Below, in pieces: positions 1 through 11,690 of a DNA stretch of 64,000 nucleotides. Each line of letters begins with the position of its first letter. Within the stretch, counting starts at the first letter, position 1. The translations under genes and the position numbers were made by a program. Location: NCBI GenBank assembly GCA_029216955.1, contig JANAVB010042357.1, positions 1 to 64,000 on the forward strand. The letters are read 5' to 3'. Under the pieces are notes generated by a model. That model was not told the origin of the DNA. It searched no databases and saw only the letters and a list, made by a program, of their open reading frames with translations. The stretch is from Iris pallida. Its lineage: Eukaryota; Streptophyta; Magnoliopsida; Asparagales; Iridaceae.

Positions 1-1076
1 AAAAAAAAAAAAAAAAAAAAATCCAAAAACCTACTAAAATTGCAAAAAAGGTCAAAACGTTTACTAGCTAATTTGTTAGTAATTAAGCCAATGATTGTCC
101 ATAGTGTGTTACACCAATGGACTGATTCTATTTCAATCTTTACGGCTAGTAAAATGTCAAAACGTTTCATTCATAATATGATAATTCGATCCCAAATAGT
201 AGTTTAAAGATAGAAGGACATTTAGAAATAACATTAATCCAAACCCAAAAATCTAATGAGACCTCAACCATGTAGAGTATGAAGCAATATCCATAACTAT
301 TTTTTCGTAAAAATACCACTAAAGAAGAAAAACGAATTTATTAGTTTTATCCTTGAAGTATTAGTTTATCTCTTGCAAGAGTGATTACTAACTATTAAAC
401 AATACCAAATTTAGATCTCAATCCGGAAACAATGTTCTATCAATGAATCGATTTCCACTTTTACGTGTATTAACAATCTACGAGTGTGAAAACTACATAC
501 GATAGTAATTAAACAATAGGCACCAATTGTAAGAAGTATAAGCAACATTAACAACTTACCTCGTACATGAAGTTTCCAGTAATCTGCTATAGTATCTTGC
601 GTAGTAAAGCTTCACTTAAATAGCTTCTACCTACATTACGCATTCGCATTTCAGAAAAGGTATATACCACTAAAAATAGTAATTCATTAGCAAATAAAGA
701 AGTGTAGAGGACAAACCATTGCTTCAAGTTCATTTACATGATCTTTTTGCTCGAGCACGTCTGGCTGATTCCTGATTAATAGCCTCCTGAATGGCAAACA
801 CAAGTCAAAATAGTACAAAAGCAAGAGTATTTTTTTTTTTGTTTCTAAGATGTTATGTTAGTAGCTACATATGTGGTTTGGTTGTGGAATGTTAAAGATA
901 AAGTGTCAAACAAGTAGATGCAAATACATAAATTGACTATTAATTCAAATTTTATCATATGGGACAATTGTGATAATAGTTTGTTTTTATATGTAAAACG
1001 ACTTGTATATTCTTTAGTTTTGCTATGTTCTAGAAAAGTTATCTATTGAAGGAAGTCCTAAAATTATGGAGAAATC
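1..1076. other. AT-rich flank without a clear gene
   Basis: The window opens with 21 adenines, which could be the tail of a retroposon lying to the left. The rest is AT-rich with no long ORF. On the minus strand, 786-717 is bounded by a plausible acceptor (TTCAG) and donor (GTTTGT) and is open for 23 codons in one frame, so it could be a short host exon. A second possible minus-strand exon ends at a GTAAGT donor near 555. I do not recognise either peptide, and both may be chance. Confidence 0.3.
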
Positions 1077-1318
1077 TGTTGTAATAATTGTATTAATATA
1101 TAAGTATTAACATATATGTATTAACATATATGGTTGCTTTACTTTATATGGTATTAACGTATACGGTTACTACATATACGGATTGACACATATGGCTGCT
1201 ACACTTTAGGAAGTATAGTTGTTCTTATAATTATGGATGTACATTGATTGTATATTTTCTCTATATAATAGGGATATTACTTTTATGAAAATAAAGAAAG
1301 TTTATTCATTCTACTACA
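1077..1318 (+). repeat. short Copia-type LTR relic
   Basis: The segment begins TGTTGTAATA, ends CTACTACA and is followed at once by TGGTATCAGAGC, the standard binding site for initiator-methionine tRNA. A TATA-like CTATATAATAGG lies near 1261. Inside are imperfect repeats of TATTAACATATATGG. The length of 242 bp suits a small Copia LTR. No matching 3' LTR is visible, so this is the left part of a truncated element. Confidence 0.7.
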
Positions 1319-1330
1319 TGGTATCAGAGC
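1319..1330 (+). other. primer-binding site (tRNA-iMet)
   Basis: TGGTATCAGAGC directly follows the LTR end. It is the canonical minus-strand primer-binding site of many plant Copia elements and fixes both the LTR border and the plus orientation. Confidence 0.8.
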
Positions 1331-1640
1331 ATCCACACTTGAGAACCTAGAAATCCATACAACCAAAATACCTCTTAGCTGGTGACGAAAAACAAAAGCC
1401 TATGAACAAAACAACGACTCAAACTCTTCCAAGACCTCACAACCATTGAGAACTCCAATCATCCACTTTTCTCCATCACTCGAATCAACCATGTTTGTCC
1501 TCGTTTCCAACCGGTGACAATATACAATGTGGGTGCATACAAAGGGCATAGTACTTACTATCAAAAACAAGAAGGGCTTTGTAGTGGATCCCTCAAAAGG
1601 CCAACTGTCTGCCCCGATTATTTAGAATCCATATTCGTCC
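1331..1640 (+). pseudogene. Copia gag N-terminal fragment
   Basis: This leader and gag start follow the primer-binding site. A stretch near 1525-1605 translates with the Copia gag-like pattern of a tryptophan, then KNK.GF. The frame is broken by stops, and similarity ends around 1620-1640, so the rest of the element is missing. The assignment to the UBN2/retrotran_gag family is inferred from position and this short motif only. Confidence 0.45.
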
Positions 1641-2010
1641 CCTGACGTGATGCTGTGCGAGCCTAAGTTACGCTCGCACAAGACATAATCATAAGGTTAT
1701 CCAAAACACAAAGAAAGTATGCAGAGAAAATTAAACACATTTGTTGTATGAAGAAAAGTTTCTTTTCATTTGATATACTGAAATACATTTACATGACACA
1801 GATAGCAAAGAGTTGCTGCACAGGCTTACAACTGACTCAATTACAATAAACGCCGATGAAATAGTCGTTCCATACATCACACCCCCGTTATACACCAAAA
1901 CTTCAAGACACCTTGGATCAACAAGAGTTGACTCATCTTCTTTGCACTGGAACAGAATCTTTAAAAGAGCTGAGTACGCCTTCGCACTCTACTGCTTCAA
2001 AAGGTTTTCA
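1641..2010 (-). pseudogene. possible host gene 3' end, cut by the tandem retroelement
   Basis: Read on the minus strand across the insertion, counting the GGCGT duplication once, 15188-15149 joins 2015-1989 into a short open stretch. It starts at a good splice acceptor (CTCTCCACAG) and ends at a TAG at 1991-1989. Two frames stay open for some distance, so the frame is not certain. The remaining bases down to 1641 would be 3' UTR. I do not recognise the product. It could equally be an older repeat. Confidence 0.25.
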
Positions 2011-2015
2011 GGCGT
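2011..2015. repeat. target-site duplication GGCGT (left)
   Basis: GGCGT immediately precedes the first LTR base (TGTAGTGCCCC). The same five bases immediately follow the third LTR at 15144-15148. Five-base duplications are the norm for Gypsy integrases, so the whole 2016-15143 block behaves as one insertion. Confidence 0.85.
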
Positions 2016-5000
2016 TGTAGTGCCCCGAAATTTGTGATACGTATTTTATACGTGTTCGTATTTCTGACCCGTATTTCTTTTCCTTGATTAGTTAGTTGTG
2101 GTTTATTTTCATATTTAGCGTTTTGGTTTAATTGTCATTATCGTTCATGGATTTATTCTGATTAATGGAGCTTGGTTTATTGAGTATTTCATGGTTCATC
2201 ATGGCATTACATTGGCTTAGATTGGTTCGGTTTAGGGGTTTGGCTTGGTTGGGTTTTATGTGAACCAAACCCACTCCTACCTACCACCACCACTCATATT
2301 TATACCTATTCTTCCTTCTCTCTCTTCATTACTCTTCTTTCCCACCATTACTTCTTCCACCTACTAGGAGAGAGGGAGAGAGAGCTAGGCAAGTGCAACT
2401 TGCTTATGGAGGAACTCAAATTTTATTGCTTTATTTTTTCTTACAACATTTTAACTAACTTTAGAACTTGCATTTCACTTTCCATGGCTAGATTCTTGTA
2501 GATCTATATTTACTTTATTTTGATTTCTTGGGTTTTTGATCTACTTATCTGGTTATTTTGAGTTTTGATGGTTCCATGTTGTTGAGAATTTCATTCTGCC
2601 CCATTTTGACCTATGAAAGTTTGGATTGGACTCTGGATGAAAGATTCATGGAGCTTGGGAGCCATGGCTTGAAGGGTTCTTCTTCTCGGAAGGATGGAGA
2701 AGAAGAACAGTTCATAGCCGACTGAACTAGCCGCATAGCTTTATGCAGCAAGTTTTATTCTGGCCGCATAGGCCTTGCTGAGTTACTTGGCCGCAGGCTA
2801 TGCTGCAGGAACTTAATTCTCCCAGCCGCATGAATATTTAATCCTAGCCGCATGAGACTACATTTTCGCCGTATGAGTTTAACCATGCCGCATAAGGCCC
2901 CAGTCCTAATTGCTGCCGCATGGGCTTCTGAGTCGGGCCGCATGACCCGATTTATTCTAGCCGCATGCGCCCCTCTTACCTAGCAGCCGCATATGTGCCC
3001 GCCATACTTAACCGCATGACCCGGAGTCGTTCGAGCCGCATAGCTCCACTGCTCCTTCAGCCGCATACGCATTATTGCCCCTGAGCCGCATAAGCATTTC
3101 CCTGCTGCCGCATGGGACTCCGCCCACCCCCAACCGCATGGACTTCTCTTCGCTAGCCGCATGAGACTCACCTAATTGGGCCGCATGTGCACTCGTCCCC
3201 TTGAGCCGCATGCGCCCCTCTTGTCTTGGCCGCATGGGTTCCAGTGACCCTGGCCGCATGCGCTCACCTAATTGAGCCGCATGTGTCTTATCCTCCCTGG
3301 TCGCATAGGCTGAGCCGCGCGCATGACTTCTAATAATCCTGTGTATTATTTATCATTAATTATCCATGTTTTGTAACTCCTTATTGTATATTTTTACGTC
3401 CATTTTTATATCCTTACGTCTTTTTGTCCGAACTTGATAATCCCAATTTGATTGACTTGATTGAAATAATAATTGTACCTGGCATGTGTGACCAGTACCC
3501 TGACATGACATGATAGGCCCATCGTGGTGCACTCCTGACATGATACTTGACCTGATAATTGACCTGCTACACATGACACGACAATAACCCGTAGTGGTCC
3601 ACTCCTGACCTAATAACTGACATGACCTGATAGTGGCCCGTCGTGGCGCACTCCGACTAGCACACTTGATATGATAACTGAATGATTATCTCGAATAGCT
3701 GTTGGACGGCTACCTGACATGACATGACCTGTATAATTAATCCTGACACCGTGGTTGTTTGCATTGATTGTGCTTGTATAAACTACTGTCCGGTTGTGTC
3801 TTGCATCATGTCTAGGGCATGATCCCTGAGTACCACGGTCAGGGATTCATACTGAATCTGGCTAGGTTAATGACTAGATTGATCAAATAGTTCATGGAGA
3901 ATTTCCCAGTACCTGTTGCCCCCTTTGGTCCCGGCCTTATATATATATACATAGGATTTGTGCTATCCGTCGAGATGAGCGCACTTCCAGTCCGCCGTCG
4001 AGTATGGTACCTTAGGACACATGTATCTTACTACAGTGTGTCTGCTATATCCTGCTATCTTTTCCTTTTCTTGCTGGATCACTCAGGTAGTAACAAACAG
4101 GTAATCGGACTTGGAATTCTTATTTGCATCTTGCTAGTAACTAGGCCTGTGATAACCCTAGTAGTAGTTAAAGTAGCAAGCCGTACTTATTGCTTGGCCG
4201 TGATTGATTGTATGAGATAATCTGTCTAGTCTTATCTTGATCCCGTACCAGATTGTTACATGTCTCGATTTCTTATATTTACCTTGCTGATAAATGGGGG
4301 AAAGCCAAGTTCCGTTCAGATGAAGGGTTACAACCCCGGTCCTTGTTTGGTTTACGGGTTGTAACTGGTTATCTGAATAGTCCCATGGTTATCTCATCGT
4401 ATATCACCTGTCATGCTTTATCATATGTTCTGTCTTTTGTTGATTACGTACAAGATTGTCTTTTATATTCACCTGTCATGCTTTTCTTAATTACTGTCTC
4501 TTATTTTATGTTGTGCTAATTGCTGGTTTTAGTTCCTAAGTGAAGCCTCTTTGTGGCACTTGCTCTTTCTGGGGTCTGATCCAGCTGGTTTTTGTATGGC
4601 CAGATACCGGAGCAGCAGCAAAGGATCACCTGCCTTCCAGCCCGATGGTGACCGCCAGGCGTAACCAGGGCAACGATGTGGGTTTTTTTTTTTGTTCTCC
4701 TACTCTAGCAGTGTTAGCTCGTTTGCAACTTTATTTACTGTCTGCCTACGGGCTGTAATCATGATTGGCAACTCGAGGTTGATCATGTATGACTTAACTC
4801 TTGCTAGTCCCTACATTTTGTACGACTAGCTTCATGATCATCTGATATGTAATGTTTGGGACGCCTTCAATTGTATATTTGGTGATATGATATCTTGTGA
4901 TTATTATTAGTTGGTTGAGATTGAGACAATAGGATAATTTATGACCTTAAGAGACTGATGGCTTGTAGATAAACCCTCACATATCAAGACAGCCGTGACC

Positions 5001-5085
5001 GTATAGCGGTGTGGATTCCATTCCGTTATACGTAGCTGGCTATGTCCGCCCCCGCTCTCCAGTATTCTGGTTCTGGGACGTGACA
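2016..5085 (+). repeat. LTR 1 of the tandem element
   Basis: This is a 3070-bp LTR, TG...CA. From left to right it holds an AT-rich upstream part, a CT-rich block with a TATA-like start region near 2300, an array of GCCGCAT motifs (about 2715-3330), a block of direct repeats around CCCGTCGTGGTGCAC (about 3490-3660), and hairpin-forming segments (ATCCCTGA arms near 3820-3850; GGTTACAACCC arms at 4326-4365). Many single-base gaps separate it from LTR 2 and LTR 3. Confidence 0.9.
2715..3330 (+). repeat. GCCGCAT microrepeat array in LTR 1
   Basis: More than 20 copies of (G)CCGCAT recur every 20-35 bases in one orientation, separated by variable C/T-rich spacers. The matching arrays lie at about 7720-8325 in LTR 2 and 12720-13330 in LTR 3, where I count about 24 copies. 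The array sits downstream of the likely promoter, so it is probably transcribed. On the minus strand it produces spurious ORFs rich in Met-Arg and His-Ala-Ala. Confidence 0.85.
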
Positions 5086-5115
5086 TGGTTTAAGTGGTAG
5101 CCCATGCAGGTCTTG
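5086..5115 (+). other. primer-binding-site region, atypical
   Basis: The bases after LTR 1 read TGGTTTAAGTGGTAGCCCAT, and after LTR 2 (10076 on) TGGTAGTGGTAGCCCATGC. The same core, TTTAGTGG followed by TGGCCCATGC, follows the Tekay LTR at 22180, and a close form follows the LTR at 44961. It is not the usual TGGTATCAGAGC. Which tRNA primes here I cannot say. Confidence 0.5.
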
Positions 5116-5367
5116 TCAATCAAGAAATGTGAGGGTTTACCGGATAGATGTCTTATCTGTACTCGCCTTTGATCTTCACTCGTATCTTCTTATTCCTTGG
5201 ATCCCGACTTGATAACATGCTGCATCATTGTTCTATCCTGGTCCTTCCTTAATATTCCCGATGTCATTGCTTCAGTGGCATCATTCCTGTTGATCAGCAG
5301 AAGGAGTTCGGCCGGCAACCACAACAGCAAGAAGATCAGATCAGTCCTCAGCAGCCGCCTCCCGAGC

Positions 5368-6680
5368 CATGCCTTCTGGAGAAGTGCCCCCAGTCCAGCC
5401 AGTTCAGCTAGCAGGTCAGAGGATGGGGTCTTGATAGGACTCATCCGAGAGTTGCTTGCGTCTCAGGACCGTCGAGGTGATGCCTTGCAGCAAGCAGTAC
5501 AAGAAGCTATGAGCGGAAGTGGTCCTCGAGGGAACAGTGCGGGTCAACAATTTTAAGCGCCTGAACCCTCCCTTCTTCGACGGCAGCGAGGATGCTATTG
5601 CTGCAGATGCCTGGCTACAGGACATTGAAATTATCTTGGAGGCAGCCAGACCCCTGAAGCAGAGAAGGTGGCTGTGGTGCGCCTGCAGTTACTAGATCTA
5701 GCCCGCAGCTGGTGGGCTATACAAGCAGCGGAGTTTGGGCACGCCTGTCATGTGGGCGATATTCAGCGATATGTTCCAGACCAAGTACTTCGACGCAGTG
5801 GCTAGATATGACCTGCAGACCAGTTTAGTAATCTCAGGCAGATGAACAGGACGGTCGACGGATATACGGCCGAGTTTTCAAGGTTTGAGTCGGTTTGCTC
5901 CCACCTTGGTGGTAAACCGAGCTAGACAGAGCACAGCGATTTCTGCAGGGGCTCCACTTGGAGATCATATTGGCAGTAGAGCAGTTCGAGCACAGAACTT
6001 TTGATGCCGTCTTACGAGCAGCGAGAAGGCATGAGTACTTCCCGAAGGATAGCGGACCGGACCGGAGGTCGGAAGCGGTCTCACGACCAGATGAACCAAT
6101 CCTCAGCACCGGCCCCAGCAGCTAGGGCCCTGACCATTGGAGCTACGAGACAGATTCGGTTACCTCCTTACAGCATTTTGCCCCGACCTATCCCCAGCAG
6201 CAGAAGCAGAAGCGGCCTTTCGCAACCGGTTGTTCTCATTGCGGGAAGCCCGGGCATGTTGTTACTGAGTACCGTAGAGCACAGGGATTGTGCTTGGTCT
6301 GGTTCGCCGGACCACATGATAGGATCTTGTCCGTTCAGAAACAGATCATCAAACAGTATCTAGTCCCTCGGTTATGGGACCAGCACCAGTACCAGAACCA
6401 GCTCCAGTTCACCAACCATAGCAGTTCCCGTTCCCGGGTCCATTGCCGTCTCAGGCCCAGGCCTTCCAGCAACAGAGGCCTCAGCAGTTTGCCCTGGCCC
6501 AGGCCCAGATCCAGAATCGGCAGAGAGGTATCTGTGTCCTATTGTCTTGCTTTCCGACCGTCGTTATGTGGGATACATGTCATGTTTCATTTATCCTAAT
6601 TACAACGGTACATTCCGGACCCGAGCCATGTCCTAGATCATTCGAAAAGGTTGGTACCAATAGCCTTCAACCTTTTTCGT
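5368..6680 (+). pseudogene. gag remnant, copy 1
   Basis: This is the coding remnant of a chromovirus-type gag. It holds the capsid-like motif LNPPFFDGSED near 5560 and a C-terminal nucleocapsid part with a CCHC-like knuckle (C..CG..GH near 6230, last cysteine replaced by tyrosine) and a second one (near 6290-6330). Several single-base indels relative to copy 2 break the frame. No pol follows. After the knuckles there is a Q/A/P-rich stretch and then non-coding sequence to the purine tract at 6994. Confidence 0.7.
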
Positions 6681-6993
6681 ATGAGGAGAGGCCCGGTGTC
6701 CCTGTTTGACCAAAGAGAGAGACCTTAGCGCAAGACTACCAGTTTAGTTCGTGTTGCTTGAGTTCATCGCTCTTTGAGAGAGTCAAACGTGGGAGTGTGA
6801 GGATGATATCCGATCACGATTATCCCAATCGGTTTGGCTCGTGAGGTGTAATATCTTCCTCCATGCCTTGCACTTCGATTCCTTGCTTGCATGTATGATT
6901 GTATGATTGATTGGTAGCATAGATTGCTTGTGATAGTATAGCTGTCCCGACATCTCTAGCCTCTTGATTAAATTCCGAGGACGGAATTCTTTT

Positions 6994-7006
6994 AAGGTGG
7001 GTAGGA
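6994..7006 (+). other. polypurine tract before LTR 2
   Basis: AAGGTGGGTAGGA abuts the TGTAGTGCCCC start of LTR 2, and the same tract abuts LTR 3 at 11981-11993. This is the expected plus-strand primer of a Gypsy element and confirms that both interiors end normally at an LTR. Confidence 0.7.
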
Positions 7007-10000
7007 TGTAGTGCCCCAAAATTGTGATACGTATTTATACGTGTTCGTATTTCTGACCCGTATTTTTCTTTTCTTGATTAGTTAATTGTGTTTATTTCAT
7101 ATTTAGCGTTTTGGTTTAATTGTCATTATCGTTCATGGATTTATTCTGATTAATGGAGCTTGGTTTATTGAGTATTTCATGGTTCATCATGGCATTGCAT
7201 TGGCTTGGATTGGTTCGGTTTAGTGGGTTTGGCTTGGTTGGGTTTTATGTGAACCAACCCACTCCTACCTACCACCACCACTCATATTTATTACCTATTC
7301 TTCCTTCTCTCTCTTTATTACTCTTCTTCCCCACCATTACTTCTTCCACCTACCAGGAGAGAGGAAGAAAGAGCTAGGCAAGTGCAACTTGCTTCATGGA
7401 GGAACTCAAATTTTATTGCTTCATTTTCTCCTTACAGTATTTTAACTAACTTTAGAACTTGGCATTTTCACTTTCAATGGCTAGAATCTTGTAGATCTAT
7501 ATTTACTTTATTTCGGATTTTTGGGTTTTGATCTACTTAATTCTGGTTATTTTCGAGTTTTGATGGTTCCATATTGTTGAGATTCATTCTGCCCCATTTT
7601 GACTAGAAGTTTGGATTTGGACTCTGGATGAAAGATTCATGGAGCTTGGGAGCCATGGCTTGAAGGGTTCTTCTTCTCGGAAGGATGGAGAAGAAGAACA
7701 GCTCATAGCCGACTGAACTTAGCCGCATAGCTTTATGCAGCAAGTTTTTATTCCTGGCCGCATAAGCCTTGCTGAGTTACTTGGCCGCATGGCCTATGCC
7801 CGCAGGAACTTAATTATCCTAGCCGCATGAAGATTTAATCCTAGCCGCATGAGACTTACATTTTCTAGCCGCATGAGTTTAACCCTGCCCTACATAAGGC
7901 CCAGTCCTAATTGCTGCCGCATGGGCTTCTGAGTCCGGCCGCATGACCGATTCTAGCCGCATGCGCCCTCTTACCTATGCAGCAGTATATGTGCCCGCCA
8001 TACTTAACCGCATGACCCGGAGTCGTTCGAGCCGCATAGCTCCACTGCTCCTTCAGCCGCATACGCATTTATTGCCCCTGAGCCGCATAAGCATTTCTCC
8101 CTGCTGCCGCATGGACTCGTCCACCCCCAGCCGCATGGACTTCTCTTTCGCTAGCCGCATGAGACTCACCTAATTGGGCCGCATGCGCACTCGTCCCCTT
8201 GAGCCGCATGTGCCCTCTTGTCTTGGCCGCATGGGTTCCAGTGACCCTGGCCGCATGCGCTCACCTAATTGAGCCGCATGTGTCTTATCCTCCCCTGGCC
8301 GCATAGGCCTGAGCCGCATGACTTTCTAAAACCCTGTGTATATTATCATTAATTACCCATGTTTTGTAACTCCTTATTGTATATTTTTACGCCCATTTTT
8401 ATATCCTTACGCCTTTTGTCCCGAACTTGATAATCCCAATTTGATTGACTTGATTGAAATGATAATTGTACCTGGCATGGTGTGACCAAGTACCCTGACA
8501 TGACATGATAGTGGCCCGTCGTGGTGCACTCTGACATGATAACTTGACCTGATAATTTGACCTGCTACACATGACACGACAATGACCCGGTGGTGCACTC
8601 CTGACCTAATAACCTGACATGACCTGATAGTGGCCCGTCGTGGCGCACTCCTGACTAGCACACTTGATATGATAACCTGACATGATTATCTCGAATAGCT
8701 GTTGCGACGGCTACCTGACATGACATGACCTGTATAATTAATCCTGACACCGTGGTTGTTTGTATTGATTGTGCTTGTATAAACTACTGGTCCGGTTATG
8801 TCTTGCATCATGTCTAGGGCATGATCCCTGAGTACCACGGTCAGGGATTCATACTGAATCTGGCTAGGTTAATGACTAGATTGATCAAATAGTTCATGGA
8901 GAATTTCAGTTACCTGTTGCCCTTTGGTCCCGGCCTTATATATATATACATGGGATTTGTTGCTATCCGTCGAGATGAGCGCACTTCCAGCCCGCCGTCG
9001 AGTGTGGTACCTTAGAACACATGTATCTTACTACAGTGTGTCTGCTATATCCTGCTATCTTTTTCTTTTCTTGCTGGGATCACTCAGGTAGTAACAAACA
9101 GGTAATCGGACTTGGAATTCTCATTTGCATCTTGCTAGTAACTAGGCCTGTGATAACCCTAGTTAGTTAAAGTAGCAAGCCGTACTTATTGCTTGGCCGT
9201 GATTAATTGTATGAGAATAATCTGTCTAGTCTTGTCTTGATCCCGTACAAGATTGTTACATGTCTCGATTTCTTATATTTACCTTGCGATAATGGTGGGA
9301 GAAGCCAAGTTTGTTCAGATGAAGGGTTACACCCCGGTCCTTTTGGTTTAGGGTTGTAACCTGGTTATCTGAATAGTCCCATGGTTATCTCATCGTAATC
9401 ACTGTCATGCTTTAATATGTTCTGTCTTTTGTTGATTACGTACAAGATTGTCTTTTATATTCACCTGTCATGCTTTTCTTAATTATGTCTCTTATTTTAT
9501 TGTTGTTCTAATTGCTGGTTTTAGTTCCTAAGTGAATCTTCTTTGTGGCACTTGCTCTTTCTGGGTCTGACCCAGCTGGTTTTGTATGGCCAGATACCGG
9601 CAGCAGCAGCAGCAAAGGATCTACCTGCCTTCCAGCCCGATGGTGACCGCCAGGCGTAACCAGGGCAACGAGTGGGTTTTTTTTTGTTCTCCCACTCTAG
9701 CAAGTGTTAGCTCGTTTGCAACTTTATTTACTGTCTGCCTACGGGCTGTAATCATGATTGGCAACTCGAGGTTGATCATGTATGACTTAACTCTTGCTAG
9801 TCCCTACATTTTGTACGACTAGCTTCATGATCATCTGGATATGTAATGTTTGGGACGCCTTACAATTGTATATTTGGTGATCTGATATCTTGTGATTTTA
9901 TTAGTTGGTTGAGATTGAGACAATAGGATAATTTATGACCTTAAGAGACTGATGGCTTGTAGATAAACCCTCAATATCAAGACAGCCGTGACGAGCGGGT

Positions 10001-10075
10001 GTGGATTCCATTCCGTTATACGTAGCTGGCTATGTCCGCCCCCGCTCTCCAGTATTCTGGTTCTGGGACGTGACA
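7007..10075 (+). repeat. LTR 2 (shared middle LTR)
   Basis: This 3069-bp LTR serves as the 3' LTR of the left unit and the 5' LTR of the right unit. Relative to LTR 3 it shows many 1-3 base deletions, for example around 9285-9360, and few substitutions. Those deletions break the GGTTACAACCC hairpin arm that is intact in LTR 1 and LTR 3. Such a gap-dominated pattern may reflect consensus errors in the assembly rather than age. Confidence 0.9.
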
Positions 10076-10359
10076 TGGTAGTGGTAGCCCATGCAGGTCT
10101 TGTCAATCAAGAAATGTGAGGGTTTACCGGATAGATGTCTTAATCTGTACTCGCCTTTGATCTTCACTCGTATCTTCTTATCTCCTTGGATCCCAGACTT
10201 GATAACATGCTTGCATCATTGTTCATCCTGGTCCTTCCTTAATATTCCCGATGTCATTGCTTCAGTGGCATCATTCCTGTTGATCAGCCAGAAGGAGTTC
10301 GGCCGGCAGACCAACAACAGCAAGAAGATCAAGATCAGTCCTCAGCGCCCTCCCGAGCC

Positions 10360-11690
10360 ATGCCTTCTGGAGAACCAGTGCCCCCAGTCCAGCCAGTTCA
10401 GCTAGCAGGGTCAGAGGATGGGGTCTTGATAGGACTCATCCGAGAGTTGCTTGCGTCTCAGGACCGTCGAGGTGATGCCTTGCAGCAAGCAGTACAAGAA
10501 GCTATGAGCGGAAGTGGTCCTCGAGGGAACAGTGCGGTCAACAATTTTAAGCGCCTGAACCCTCCCTTCTTCGACGGCAGCGAGGATGCTATTGCTGCAG
10601 ATGCCTGGCTACAGGACATTGAATTATCTTGGACAGCCAGGACCCCTGAAGCAGAGAAGGTGGCTGTGGTGCCCTGCAGTTACTAGATCAGCCCGCAGCT
10701 GGTGGGCTAAAAGCAGCGAGTTTGGGCACGCCTGTCATGTGGGCGATATTCAGCGATATGTTCCAGACCATACTTCGACGCAGTGGGTAGATATGACCTG
10801 CAGACCAGGTTTAGTAATCTCAGGCAGATGAACAGGACGGTCGAACGGATATACGGCCGAGTTTTCAAGGTTGAGTCGGTTTGCTCCCACCTTGGTGGTA
10901 ACCGAGCTAGACAGAGCACAGCGATTTCAGCAGGGGCTCCACTTGGAGATCATATTGGCAGTAGAGCAGTTCGAGCACAGAACTTTTGATGCCGTCTTAC
11001 GAGCAGCGAGAAGGCATGAGTACACTTCCCGAAGGATAGCGGACCGGACCGAGGTCGGAGGTCGGAAGCGGTCTCACGACCAGATGAACCAATCCTCAGC
11101 ACCGGCCCCAGCAGCTAGGGCCCTGACCATTGGAGCTACGAGGACAGATTCGGTTACCTCCTTACAGCATTTTGCCCCGACCTATCCCCAGCAGCAGAAG
11201 CAGAAGGCCTTTCGCAACCGGTTTTCTCATTGCGGGAAGCCCGGGCATGTTGTTACTGAGTACCGTAGAGCACAGGGATTGTGCTTGGTCTGTGGTTCGC
11301 CGGACCACATGATAGGATCTTGTCCGTTCAGAACAGATCATCATCAACAGTATCTAGTCCCTCGGTTATGGGACCAGCACCAGTACCAGAACCAGCTCCA
11401 GTTCACCAAATAGCAGTTCCCGTTCCCGGGTCCATTGCCGTCTCAGGCCCAGGCCTTCCAGCAACAGAGGCCTCAGCAGTTTGCCCTGGCCCAGGCCCAG
11501 ATCCAGAATCGGCAGAGAGGTATCTGTGTCCTATTGTCTTGCTTTTCGACCGTCGTTATGTGGGATACATGTCATGTTTCATTTATCCTAATTACAACGG
11601 TACATTCCGGACCCGAGCCATGTCCTAGATCATTCGAAAAGGTTGGTACCAATAGCCTTCAACCTTTTCGTATGAGGAGAGGCCCGTGTC
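10360..11690 (+). pseudogene. gag remnant, copy 2
   Basis: This is the better-preserved gag copy. The first segment (10360-10686) contains the capsid motif LNPPFFDGSED followed by AWLQDIE, as in chromovirus gag. After a frameshift the second segment (10871-11413) contains a capsid C-terminal pattern (RAQRFQQGLHLEI) and two nucleocapsid knuckles, one degenerate and one intact (CLVCGSPDHMIGSC near 11283-11324). Frameshifts separate the pieces. There is no protease or polymerase downstream. The role, if restored in a relative, would be RNA packaging. It is now a pseudogene. Confidence 0.75.

Noticed and set aside
2980..3259. Minus-strand ORFs rich in Met-Arg and His-Ala-Ala over the GCCGCAT arrays (also at 8200, 13056 and 24397-24978)
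   Set aside because: They are produced by the repeated heptamer read on the other strand. They have no domain, and frames differ between LTR copies.
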